Under the pieces are notes generated by a model, which was not told where the DNA came from, made no database searches, and saw nothing but the letters and a program-made list of their open reading frames with translations. A stretch of 33,322 nucleotides of DNA from Irineochytrium annulatum. Taxonomy: Eukaryota > Chytridiomycota > Chytridiomycetes > Chytridiales > Chytridiaceae. This document shows, in pieces, positions 23,055 through 32,733 of the stretch (within the stretch, counting starts at the first letter, position 1; every line of letters begins with the position of its first letter). The stretch spans positions 1 through 33,322 of the forward strand of contig JADGJL010000193.1 in NCBI GenBank assembly GCA_027600665.1. Direction: 5' to 3'. A program made the translations under genes and the position numbers.

Positions 23055-23964
23055 CTACGTCTTTTTTCTATGTTGAAAAGGTAGTGTCTGCCATGAAAGG
23101 AAGGAATTGATTCCCAAAACACCCAAACATATTAAGATCGCGTAAGCGCACCCGCCGGATATCGTTGAAGCAATCAGCAAAGTCTGATCTATTGTAAGCG
23201 AACTCGAAGAGAAGACAAAAATCTTACGCTGAAGGAGGCTCCGATGTGAGTGAAAATTACGTAAGGCAGTTGCCACCAGGCCTTTTTCCACAGCCCGTCG
23301 AACGCGATCATATTCCACGTTGTGTGAAGGAATACAAATATGCATGTGATAATTGCTTCAAATGATGTCAGCGTGAGTACTGAGCTAAGAACCCAAACCG
23401 GACACGAAAAAGAGGTCCACCGTCGGGCATGAGTTGCAGACGAGAATGCCGGGGCCCAACGCTTCAGCAAGGAGGGTGATGTACGTGACGAGACCGCTCA
23501 TGAAGCCGAACCCGAGGCCAGACACTTCGCATCCGTTCAAATTGTGGGGTAGGCAGCAAAAGGAAGGGCTTCAACTCACTAAAAGAGTACTTCGACCTGT
23601 TTAACACCGACTTGGGGTCATCCGCCGTCTCATTCAGCCCATCCTCGGCCTTCCTAACCCACGCCATGATTAGCTTACTAAACAAACCGAAGCCCACAAG
23701 AACCTACTGGATGATTAGCCAGAACAGGTATCGAAAGAGCTCCTGGAACACCGCGCTGACGACGATGTGAAACCACAGTGTGTTCTGCAGCGATGGCACG
23801 GCGTACCAGACCACGGAGGTCATCAGGATGGACATGAGCCAGAAGAAGGCGCTCGAGATCAGCAGGATCACGCTCTGGGCGCTGCTGGCGACGACCATGA
23901 AGAAGACTGTGATCGGCGGTCCATATGCGATGATGGCATTGGCGAAAAAGGAGGCGATCGTCAT
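23055..23964 (-). CDS. APH1: Gamma-secretase subunit APH-1
   Basis: A scaffold subunit of the intramembrane protease gamma-secretase (presenilin, nicastrin, PEN-2, APH-1). Five exons are modelled: 23964-23708, 23653-23580, 23524-23399, 23355-23228 and 23183-23055, giving 237 aa (human 247-265). The protein is seven hydrophobic spans. Family marks are the start MTIASFFANAIIAYGP, AFFWLMSIL, QELFRYLFW, KAEDGL, the GxxxGxxxG helix motif (G113, G117, G121 in GLGFGFMSG), LLAEALGPG, and the two buried histidines H163 (FLHTTW) and H189 (FTHIG), which correspond to human H171 and H197. The first intron (23654-23707, CTAAT branch) was chosen because it gives FRYLFWLIIQKAEDGL at exactly the family length. 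Other subunits are not in this window. Confidence 0.93.
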
Positions 23965-24505
23965 GCAGCGAGTGTGGTCGTGATGGAGAAAGGGCGAATT
24001 TGACTTCGACTTGGTGCTTCATCCAAGTCCACCCAACATGTTGGTGGATCATGTCAACAAACTGTCCTGGAGCCGGGAGTGAAAGTTAAGTTACAGACCG
24101 CCGAACGCCCCTATCAGGAACCTGGACTATGACACTTGCTGAAATAGGACTGATGCAGGAAGCCGGGTCTTTAAAAACCGCCAGCTGCATCGAGCCCTTT
24201 TTGCGTATTGCTCATGTCACAAACAGTCGTGAGTCGATGCACCTTTGAAGTGCATGAAACTCGAAGCTAATGAGCAATCCTTGTCGCCAGCAGCCTATCC
24301 AGATCCTTTTTAAAACACGCCCATTCGGGAGCACACGCTTAACGCACGAAGAGACTCATTTGCCCGCGCCGATATGCCTTCAGCTGGGATCTAACGACGG
24401 ATTTGCTCCTAAACTCATACGCCCCTTCGCACATGCAAGCACCACTCCAGCCTCGTCAACGTAAAAAGCTCATCAAAAGTATCTCTTTGTATCTATGTGA
24501 GATCT
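23965..24505. other. Region upstream of APH-1; no gene seen
   Basis: About 540 bp with no reading frame that shows a domain on either strand. It holds the APH-1 promoter and drops in GC compared with the neighbouring genes. A plus frame beginning at 24403 is discussed among the rejected items. Confidence 0.5.
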
Positions 24506-25018
24506 TCAGGCACAAACAATTTCGAGCTGGTTTAACTGCCGCAAATCGCCAACGAGGTGGTCGTAGCACTCTAGACCTTCCAGAACCAAGGCTCGTAGAG
24601 ATGAGAAAAGGACCAGCACGCTTCCAAGACCTTTGCAATATTGAAAGGGAGTTCGAACAATGTGCAAGCTTTGGAGGGTTGCGACGCGACGCGTCAACGT
24701 CAACGTATAGTAGCTGCGAACAGTACACCTTAAATCAGATATCATCATTGCCGCAAGGGAGCACTTTGAATGCAACGGCAGCTCCAAACTGATACCGGAG
24801 ATCAAATGGAAACGGCAAGTCCCAGTCACCAATCGTACGCTCCCCAAAACCAGCCGATTAGGCGGCTGATTCGGCGTCAAGGACGACGACGTCCACTCGT
24901 GTACAACCGAAATCGTCCTCCCCATGCCGACGGCGATAAATATGCCGCAATTGTTAAGCCGTTGGCCACAAGACGTCGCAGGCCTCCAGAAAGAACGCGA
25001 CCGAAACTCGAAACATGC
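24506..25018 (-). pseudogene. Possible remnant of a leucine-rich-repeat protein
   Basis: A minus-strand frame is open for 171 codons without an ATG at its head; its first ATG is at 24925, giving 139 aa. The last third has leucine spacing like degenerate LRRs (LQSLHIVRTP, LRALVLEGLE, LRQLNQLEIV) as seen in fungal F-box/LRR proteins. The upstream sequence on the same strand is broken by stops in all frames and no splice pattern repairs it convincingly. It may be a decayed LRR gene, a badly modelled gene, or chance. GC is lower than in the flanking genes. Confidence 0.25.
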
Positions 25019-25303
25019 CACAAGTGCCGGGTGGTTGAAGATGTTTTCAGTGTTGAAGGATTAAATGATGAGCAGTCATATCTTCAGCGCAAGGTGCAGC
25101 AGCATTGTAAAAATCGAATTCGGGTGTTGGCTAGAAGGTGCGGCGTGCTTGACTGGGAGGACACAATGATGTCGCCGCAGTCCGTTGAATGACCTCACGG
25201 CAATCGACGATATCAATATGAGCACGGACGACGGCGGCGAGGAGCGGATCAAAATCACCTTGACATTGGACTGATTTGTTGTCTTTTTCAAGAATTTGAA
25301 CTA
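25019..25303. other. Region upstream of RPN8; no gene seen
   Basis: Contains short frames only. The sequence just before the RPN8 start is T-rich, then CAAGAATTTGAACTA before the ATG. It presumably holds the RPN8 promoter. Confidence 0.5.
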
Positions 25304-26482
25304 ATGACGATCGCATCCTTCACACCAGAGCTGGTCGAAATCCATCCGCTTGGTTGGTCAAACGCGTTGCTCCTCCTCGCTTCCATACGTGTCCCTGCCG
25401 GACGTTTCTTTTAATCCTCTTTCCGCCGATTATCGCAGTGCTTCTGTCGGTGACGGACCACTTCTTCCGGGTGGCGAGGAACACGAAGAAGCGGGTTGTC
25501 GGCGTCCTCCTCGGCCAGTTTGTTGGCAACACCGTGAACGTCGCTAATTCTTACGCCCGTGAGTCGGCGAAGATACGCGTTAACCATGTTCTCAAACAAC
25601 ATTCTTACAGTTCCTTTCGAAGAAGATGATAAGGACCCCTCCGTCTGGTTCCTGGACCACAACTACCACGAAGCGATGTACGACATGTTCAGGAAGGTCA
25701 ACGGTATAGTTTATTAGGGATGACTAAAGCTGAGGATTACAAAAGCACGAGAGAAGATGGTCGGATGGTATCACACAGGACCGAAACTTCGGGCGTCTGA
25801 CTTGGAGATAAATGAACTGTTTAAACGATTTACGCCGAATCCGATTCTGGTCATTATTGACGTGAAGCCAAAGGATCTCGGGCTGCCGACGGAGGCGTAT
25901 TTCGCGGTCGAGGAGATTCATGATGTAGGCGCTTTGGTAAAAATTTAGATCTAAGTATATCATCAGGACGGAACGGCGACCACGCGGACATTCAACCACG
26001 TCCCATCATCTATTGAGGCAGAGGAGGCGGAAGAAATCGGCGTTGAGCATCTCCTTCGTGACATTAAGGACAACGCTGTCGGCACCCTCTCGACGCAAGT
26101 CACGGACCAGCTCAACAGCCTGAAGGGTCTCGAGCAGCGGCTCGACGACATCCGCGAGTACCTCGACAAGGTCGTCTCGGGTCAGCTCCCCGTCAACTAT
26201 CAGATTGTGTACAACCTGCAGGACATTTTCAACCTGCTGCCGAACCTCGAGATCGAGGAATCTGTCCGCGCGTTCGCGGTTAAATCGAACGACGAGCTGC
26301 TGGTCATCTACCTGTCGTCGTTGACGAGGGCCGTGATCGCCCTGCATAATTTGATTGGGAACAAGATCACGAATCGGGAGACCGAGCGGAAGCAGAACAA
26401 AGACGAGGCTGAAAAACCGGCTGCGGGTGTGGTGGTGGATACGGAGAAGTCGAAGACGGAGACAAAGGCGGAGGGAAAATAG
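25304..26482 (+). CDS. RPN8: 26S proteasome lid subunit RPN8/PSMD7 (MPN domain)
   Basis: Non-catalytic partner of the deubiquitinase RPN11 in the proteasome lid. Five exons are modelled: 25304-25352, 25439-25558, 25611-25703, 25746-25924 and 25967-26482, giving 318 aa (human PSMD7 324). The MPN domain covers about 8-145: [30 protein letters not shown] and [10 protein letters not shown]. It keeps the fold but lacks the JAMM zinc residues (YHTGP replaces HxHP), as expected for RPN8. The C-terminal helices contain [24 protein letters not shown] and [14 protein letters not shown], followed by a Lys/Glu-rich tail. A possible AATAAA polyadenylation signal lies 53 bp after the stop (26535-26540). 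Confidence 0.96.
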
Positions 26483-26596
26483 TTAGCAGTGTTATGAGGA
26501 ACATCGAGATCAACGTATGCAACGTAATCCAGAAAATAAACAATCATTTAAGATTCTATGCGCACGCAACTTCGAACTTCACCAATCCATGTTTAA

Positions 26597-29055
26597 TTAC
26601 TTTCGTTTTCTCTTCTTTTTCCTCTCCCCATCCCCACACCCATCTTCCGCAGCTCCCACGTCCACAGCCAAGGGCTGTTCCTCAACTCTCGGCTTCTCGA
26701 TTTTATTCTTTAAATGTCCCACAACCTTTTTAACCTTATCCTCATCTTCCTCCTCATCCTCCTTCCCCTCCTCCTCCCCATCCTTTACCTTCTTCCTCTC
26801 CGCCTCCAGCTTGCGCAGCTTCCGCTTCCCCGGTTTGCTCGTATCCACCTTCACCTTCCTCACCACCTCCTTCCCCTCCCCACCTTCCTCCTTCTTCTTC
26901 GCCCCTTGCTTCCTCACCAGCTTTCTTACCTCCCCAATATCCACCGTCATCCCTTCCGCCGCCACCTCCTCCCCTTCTCCCACCATCAGCATCGGAAAGC
27001 TCTTAAACCGCATTAGACCCTTCGTCTTCGGCATCCAGCTGTAAAACGCGGACCGGACCATATCGCTGCTCAGCGTCGATTCCGCGGCGGCGTCGAGGCC
27101 CGTTACGATGGGCACGAACTTCTCTTTCGGCTTCGGAAAGGCCGCGGCAGCGGCGGCGGTGGTGACGGGAAGGGGCAAGGTGTTGGCGGGAAGTAGGGGA
27201 CACCGGGCGGGGCCGCGACCTGCGGGATAAGACCCGCCGCTGTTGAAAATGCCGTCGGCGGCCCCGTCAAGGACGATGGCATGAACGCCGACGGTCCGGT
27301 AGCGGACGTGACGAACTGCAGCGGGGGCATAGTGACCGGCAACGGATGCGTGGGGATGCCCTGCGTTGGCATGGGCAGCTCATGCACGACAACCGGCGGC
27401 GCCCTGACGTCCGCCGGGGTGTCGGCGATGGCCTTGAGGGACTCGCGCAGTGCGGACGGGAAGGAGAGCGGGCAGGGGATGTAGACGCCCGGCTCAACGA
27501 GCTTCGGCGGCTCATTGACGGGCATGATGCGCTCCCAGATGTTGCGGACTTGGCGGTAAATGAGCATGGTGACGCGGGAGTCGACGATCTGTTTACCAGA
27601 AATCAGTCATTGTCAAGAAAGCAAACGACGTAAAAATGCCACAAACACTATCGTGCTCCCCCTGCTGAATCTGCAGGCCCAAGTTCAACTTTGCCAGGTC
27701 CTTTAACCCGATGCTCTTGCCGCGAGGGTGGAAGCGCTTGTAGAAAAGGGCCGTGTCGCGGATCATGTGGAAAGGGACGGTGAGGTCGAGGACGCCGAGA
27801 TCGTTCTCGAGACTCTGGCCGACGATGTAGCGACCTTTGAGGATTTTGGCGACCTGTTTCTGCACTCTTTTGACGGAAGGGGCTGTTGGTCGAGCGATAG
27901 TCAACTTTAGCCCACAAACGTAGGAAGACCATTATAGAGCTCCTTCCTTACCATGCTCAAGATCCTCGGCTGTCACACCGCTATATCTCGTCTTGTAATC
28001 AATGACTCTCTCTTTCGGCTTCGCGAACGTGTCCAGAATAACGTTGCCCGAGAAGTCCACAATGGAGACTCTCGCCAGCGCGATCTTCGGCACGACCGGC
28101 GCTGGCGGCGTTGGCAGCCCTTCCACCGTTCTATACGGGAACGCAGAAAACCCGTCCACCGTCTTCTGAGCTGGCATTACCACTGGTACCGCCGCCGCAC
28201 TCTCCGGCTCAACGGCGACAAGCACCATCTCGCAGTCGACCGACACCATCATCGACGGGTCCGGCGGCTTTGCGTTGGTTCCGTTGGCCGCCTTCACTGA
28301 GGGCGGGCAAATAACGTCCAACGGGTCCAGGGCCGAAAGGGTATACTGGTATGAGTTGGCTTTGTCGGCGTCGAAGGCCTTGAACCACTTCGCGACGGGG
28401 TCTTGGACGCCGACGTACCTAGGGAACAGGATTAAACTCTGAACGTTTTTTCACGAAGCAGAGCTGCGTACCAGTTGCATGCATGCACCTTCGTCAGGCG
28501 TTTCGGACCGGACGCGGAAGGTAGGTCGGCGGGCGACGATGGCGCGTCGTCGTTGGTGTTCGCTTCCTCGCTGTGTGGCGCAACGTCGCGCTTCTTTTGT
28601 TTCACCGGCGTGACTACGGCAACCGTATCGCCAGCCGATTCGCCCGCTTGCATAGCCTTCTTGCGCTTCTTGCGAACTCCATCGACGGGTTTCTCGACAA
28701 CAGTTTCCTCCGCAATGACAACTTCCACAGCTACGGCTTCGACGGTCTCCTCTCCATCGGCCGCCTTCTTGGCCTTCTTCCGCTTCTTCCGGGGCAACTC
28801 CACGACGGGTTCCTCAGCATCGGCCTCCAGTTCGGCGGCACCGGTGAATTCAATCATCTCTTCAGCCGGCTTGCTTTTCTTCCGCTTCTTCCGTGCCGCC
28901 TCCGCAGCGGCTCCATCGAGGGCACGTTGCGAGAGCTCTTCCACAGCAGCACAGGCGGCCCTCTCGTCGATCAACCTCTTCTGCTTCCTCTTCATCTTCT
29001 TAATTTTGAGGGTGTCGGCGGCCGGTGCGGGAATGTCAACGTCTTCCCCCGACAT
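26597..29055 (-). CDS. REX4: REX4-like DEDDh 3'-5' RNA exonuclease with long Lys-rich ends
   Basis: Probable nucleolar exonuclease of pre-rRNA processing. Five exons are modelled: 29055-28472, 28418-27952, 27882-27647, 27588-27220 and 27130-26597, giving 729 aa, much longer than usual REX4 (about 290-420). Residues 1-195 are basic with repeated KKRKK nuclear-localisation clusters. The exonuclease core has SVDCEMV (Exo I), DYKTRYSGVTAEDL, VGQSLENDLGVLDL (Exo II), and LQIQQGEHDSIVDSR (Exo III, H-x4-D), matching REX4. After the core come a Pro-rich linker and a Lys/Glu-rich tail ending in KKKRKRK. The frame changes between linker and tail. An 89-nt GC-rich intron (27219-27131, weak GTCGCG donor) repairs it, but a frameshift is possible. 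ATG 29055 was used because the frame's upstream opening begins with TTG. Confidence 0.85.
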
Positions 29056-29245
29056 TGGAGGAGTGATGGAAGTCTGGTCGACAAAAAGGAGTTGAAGTTG
29101 TCCAGATGACTGTTCAACTTTGACAGACGAGTGACTTGTCCAGATCACCTTCCCTGTCAATCTTCGTTCTCTTCACCACTTGTCATCACAAAGCAGATAT
29201 CCACTTGGGCCATCTTCTGCCGTATCCCACCCTGAATCAGCAGCG
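29056..29245. promoter_or_regulatory. 190-bp divergent promoter REX4/DUS1
   Basis: This separates two divergent genes for RNA maturation, an rRNA-type exonuclease and a tRNA dihydrouridine synthase. No TATA box is seen. A shared promoter for two RNA-processing genes may allow co-regulation; that is inference. Confidence 0.4.
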
Positions 29246-30945
29246 ATGGAGTCCGCTCCTCTGAAGCGCAAAGGCTTCGAGCTCTACAAGCATCTCGGCT
29301 CCCCAAAGCGGATCGTGGCTCCGATGGTCGATCAGTCGGAATACGTGAGCCCGTCGTCCGCTACTCTGGGAGACTGACGTCGAAGGTTTTTGTACAGGCT
29401 TGGCGGATTCTGTCGAGGAGACACAAGGCAGAGCTGTGCTACACACCCATGTTCCACGCCAGGCTCTTCAGCGACGACAACCCAAAGTACAGGGAGGAGA
29501 ATTGGGTCACCGGGGTGAATGATAGGCCGTTGATCGTGCAGGTCAGTCCCTCCCGACGCGTGATATAAAGCACACGAGCTGATTGTTGCCGTTGACAGTT
29601 CTGCGCGAACGACGCGGCCACGCTCCTAAAGGCCGCCAAGATGGTCGAGGACGATTGCGACGCCGTCGACATCAACCTGGGCTGCCCGCAGCACATTGCG
29701 AAGCGCGGTCACTACGGGGCGTTCCTGATGGACGATTGGGATCTCATCGCGGACATGGGTAAGTCTTACCGCCGGGCGCATGTGTGCATGATATCTAACC
29801 CAATGCAAAAGTCCGGACACTTGACAAGGGACTAAAAGTCCCCGTGACATGCAAGATCCGCGTTTTTCCCGAAGTGGAGAAAACGATACGGTACGCCAAG
29901 ATGCTGGAGGAGGCGGGGTGTCAACTGCTGACGGTGCATGGGCGGACGAGGGAGATGAAGGGGCATAAGACGGGTCTGGCGGATTGGGAGATCATCAAGA
30001 CTGTGAAGTAAGTTCTGTCATGGCCAAGATGACATATGCTGATTTTTGGATGAAGACAGGCGCTGAAGATCCCGGTGTTTGCGAACGGGAACATCCTGTA
30101 CGATGACGACGTGGTTCGATGTCTTGAGAAAACCGGTGTCGATGGCGTGATGACTGCGGAGGGGAACCTTTATAACCCTGCGATATTTACGGGCATACAT
30201 CATCCCGTATGGATGCTCGCCGAAGAGGTGAAAGAAATTTTTTTCTTTCCCGTCTTTAGCAACTTACAGAAATGATTGCACTACGTAGTACCTCGAAATC
30301 TGCAAATCCCACCCAAATTCGGCCAACATCGGCGCGATCCGCGGTCACCTCTTTAAAATATTCGCGCCATGTCTGGCTGACTTCCCTGCCCTCCGGACGA
30401 AGCTCGCCTCTATACGCACCATGGACGGCTTTGACGAGTTTACGGCCGAGATGAAGAAGGGCCTGCTGGCCGCAAACGGAGGGGTGAGCGAGTTGGATGC
30501 AAGTGCGGTAACTGTGGATGAGAAGGGCATCAAGATGCTCCCAAATTGGGTCGCGCAGCCGCATCTCCGGCAGCCGCTCGTGGAGGGTGCGCGGAAGGAC
30601 GCTGAGGCGAACGGTGCAGAAAAAAAAAACGCGGATTTGATGGAGGAAACTATGAAGGGATCCGCGGTCTCGGAAGCGACGAGTAACAAACGTCCGGCGG
30701 AAGGGGAAGCGGATGGGGCGCCAAAGAAGACGAAGAAACAACGTCAGTCGTCGAAGTTGATTTGCAGTAGTTGCCCGAATGTGGGGTCGGAGAAGTGCTC
30801 GCATAGGCTATGCAAGCCTTGTTGTAAGAAGAAGTTAAAGGAAGATCTGGGGATGACCTGTGAGGCGCATGGGAAGGTATATGGGAAGAAGGGGGAGAAG
30901 ACATCGAACAACACCGACGCCACCACCGTTACAAGTACTGAATAA
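29246..30945 (+). CDS. DUS1: tRNA-dihydrouridine(16/17) synthase DUS1
   Basis: FMN- and NADPH-dependent reduction of uridine to dihydrouridine in the tRNA D-loop (positions 16/17 for DUS1). Six exons are modelled: 29246-29344, 29398-29541, 29599-29758, 29812-30007, 30056-30227 and 30289-30945, giving 475 aa. The TIM barrel has [26 protein letters not shown], the VDINLGCPQ loop with the likely catalytic Cys, [27 protein letters not shown] and GVMTAEGNL, all typical of DUS1. A helical domain follows, then a Lys-rich linker. The last part is a Cys/His cluster ([21 protein letters not shown]) like that at the end of human DUS1L. The exon 5 acceptor was set at 30055 because it gives [14 protein letters not shown] in frame; the CAG six bases later does not. 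Confidence 0.95.
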
Positions 30946-31060
30946 ATTACAACGGCTTCGTTACTTTATTCAGTCAGAATATTCTCGCGTTACTGATGAG
31001 CCAAGTCTTGTTCTCCATTACTGATAAACTTAAAATACAAGTGCGGTAAGTGCGGTAGTC

Positions 31061-32199
31061 TTAAATAGCGTTCACAGACTTCAATGCCCCTGCGCACGCC
31101 TCGATCGCGCGGCAAATGTCGACAGACTCCAGCGGGCCCGATGACAACTCCAGGCTTGATTTGAGCTCGCTCATGTGCTCTAGCAGCGCTACAATCATCT
31201 CCTCCTTCCCACTCGAGACTGATGCGCTCACTGTCGACCCCTTCGTTTCGCCTGCCGTCCTTGTCCTCTTCGCGGGCTCCTCAAGCCTCTTCTTCTTCTT
31301 CTCCTCTTTGCCCTCGACCACGGTCGTTGTTTCGACGGGTTCTTCGTCGTCCGGCGCCGCACGCCGTCTGTCATCGCCCGACGCCCGTTTCCCGGCGACC
31401 GTAGTCGACGAAGGCCCAGCGCCGTCCCGTCCCGTCGATTTCGCCATAGAAGGCGCGAGAGCCGATGCAGCCTCCACCGTCGTACTCGTTGCGGCCCCCG
31501 CCACAGCCTCACCCCCTGCAACAGTCGTATGCTCGCACAACACACAGAGTGTAATTGTGCCCCTTCGCATCAGCGGCACGCCCACGCCGACGCACTGCTC
31601 CGTCCTCGTGCAGCTATCCGCTAGCATCGTCCAACCCGAAAGCAGCTTCTGGCCCAGCAGCGCGCTCGCGCGGTCCGCCAGCTCCCGCTCGCGCTCTCGC
31701 TCCGCCGAGGGGATGAAGCGCTCGTACATGTCGAGCTCGTCGGAGAGATCGGAGGGGTCGACGGCTGTAGAGGATTCTGTGGATTCCATTATCAAGTTTG
31801 TGCCTTAAATGAAAACGAGAAATGGCATTCACCGTTCGAGGTATCCCCAACAAGCCCGCCGTGCGTATCAGCGGACGGTGCCACGGGCTCGGACGCGACC
31901 GGCGGGTAAGGGCTGACGGGGTCGTCGCAAAGCGCGCAGAAGTATCTCGGCGTCTCATCCTTTGTCCGCATCATGGGCATGTTGCAGCCCTCCTTCCCAC
32001 ACATCACGTCCGTCAGCACCTACGTCAACGAGCGAATGACTCAGCATCAATGCATTACAAGCAACAAGCAATCCCCAATCGAAATATCTCAGTTGGGACG
32101 AATGAGAGCATTAACGAGAAGATAGGATACCTGGTTCGCCAGCATGCAAACACCCAACCTCCTGCTGCCCTCATCCCTTCGCTTAGTATCCATTTGCAT
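31061..32199 (-). CDS. ZNRD2: ZNRD2/SSSCA1 (autoantigen p27) family protein with two zinc ribbons
   Basis: Three exons are modelled: 32199-32131, 32019-31833 and 31776-31061, giving 323 aa. The family unit (helix, L-x-G-W-x-ML-x3-C..C..PLM..C-x2-C) occurs twice. Copy 1 is at about 6-55 (KRRDEGSRRLG.., C30, C35, MPMMR, C51, C54). Copy 2 is at about 110-167 (ASALLGQKLLSGWTMLADSC.., C141, C147, PLMR, C163, C166). The C-terminal helix (LESVDICRAIEACAGALKSV) matches the end of human ZNRD2, which has one ribbon and about 200 aa. The linker is Ala/Thr/Ser-rich with a KKKKR cluster. In vertebrates the protein is linked to centromere/microtubule and tankyrase biology; its role in fungi is unknown. Intron 2 is taken as 56 nt; a 29-nt variant would add nine residues. 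The start at 32199 versus 32193 is uncertain. Confidence 0.82.
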
Positions 32200-32238
32200 T
32201 CTTCGGTATTGACAGCTACGTCTAAAAAGACTCGCGCA
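32200..32238. promoter_or_regulatory. 39-bp divergent promoter ZNRD2/deaminase
   Basis: Only 39 bp separate the two ATGs (32199 minus, 32239 plus), so the 5' UTRs or promoters must overlap the neighbouring gene unless one start is wrong. The stretch contains TACGTC and a short A-run. Confidence 0.4.
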
Positions 32239-32733
32239 ATGGTGGACCACACCCACATGAAATCCGCCATTGCGCAAGCCCACCTGTCCACCCCCGTCGA
32301 ATCCGCCTACTGCGTCGGCGCCGTCCTCGTCAACCCCACAACGAATACTGTCCTTTCCACAGGCTTCTCCCGCGAACTGCCGGGCAACACGCACGCTGAG
32401 GAGTGCTGCCTGTTGAAGCTGGCGGACACCGCGCAAGCAAGGGGCGCGACGATGTACACGACGATGGAGCCTTGTGGGGAGAGGTTGAGCGGGAAGCAGG
32501 GGTGCGCGCAAAGGTTGATTGCAGTTGGGATTGGGAGAGTTGTGGTTGGCGCGAGCGAGCCGAGAAACTTCATTGAGAGTTGTGTGGGAAGTAGGATGTT
32601 GAGGGAGGCAGGCATTGCGGTGGACGACATGCCGGAGTATCGAGGTTCGAGCATTTTGTGTTCTAATCAGCGTGTTTACTTTTACTTGGTAGATGCGTGC
32701 TTGAAACCGAACCGCCATTTAAAGCTTTCGTGA
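32239..32733 (+). CDS. Cytidine/deoxycytidylate-type zinc deaminase, RibD/Rib2-like
   Basis: Single-exon gene of 164 aa from ATG 32239. The CDA-fold zinc site is complete: H52-A-E54 (the proton shuttle Glu) and C79..C89 in MEPCGERLSGKQGC. The spacing and the NTHAEECCL context resemble the pyrimidine deaminase of riboflavin synthesis (RibD N-domain, fungal Rib2 deaminase) more than cytidine deaminase, but the substrate cannot be fixed from the sequence. GAVLVNP and TMYTTMEPC are further CDA-family marks. The frame continues upstream of the ATG into the antisense of ZNRD2, which is not taken as coding. It reads divergently from ZNRD2. Confidence 0.85.
   Translation: MVDHTHMKSAIAQAHLSTPVESAYCVGAVLVNPTTNTVLSTGFSRELPGNTHAEECCLLKLADTAQARGATMYTTMEPCGERLSGKQGCAQRLIAVGIGRVVVGASEPRNFIESCVGSRMLREAGIAVDDMPEYRGSSILCSNQRVYFYLVDACLKPNRHLKLS

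Noticed and set aside
24403..25192. Two plus-strand frames upstream of RPN8
   Set aside because: No domain, no convincing splice link to RPN8 exon 1, and amino-acid make-up like random sequence.
26517..27044. Plus-strand Phe/Leu/Ser-rich frames that look like membrane proteins
   Set aside because: They are the complement of the Lys/Glu-rich REX4 tail; the hydrophobic look is a codon artefact.
28475..29109. Plus-strand Ser/Phe-rich and Leu-rich frames
   Set aside because: They mirror the KKRKK-rich N-terminus of the REX4-like protein (AAG codons read as CTT).
31116..31808. Plus-strand Ser-rich frame of 230 aa
   Set aside because: Antisense of ZNRD2 exon 3, whose ribbon and C-terminal helix are recognisable.
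31822..32238. Upstream plus-frame extension of the deaminase ORF
   Set aside because: It is antisense to ZNRD2 exons and adds no family residues; the deaminase fold begins after ATG 32239.
32089..32718. Minus-strand frame of about 209 aa opposite the deaminase
   Set aside because: Only its last part (from 32199) is used, as ZNRD2 exon 1; the rest is antisense to the zinc-site codons of the deaminase.
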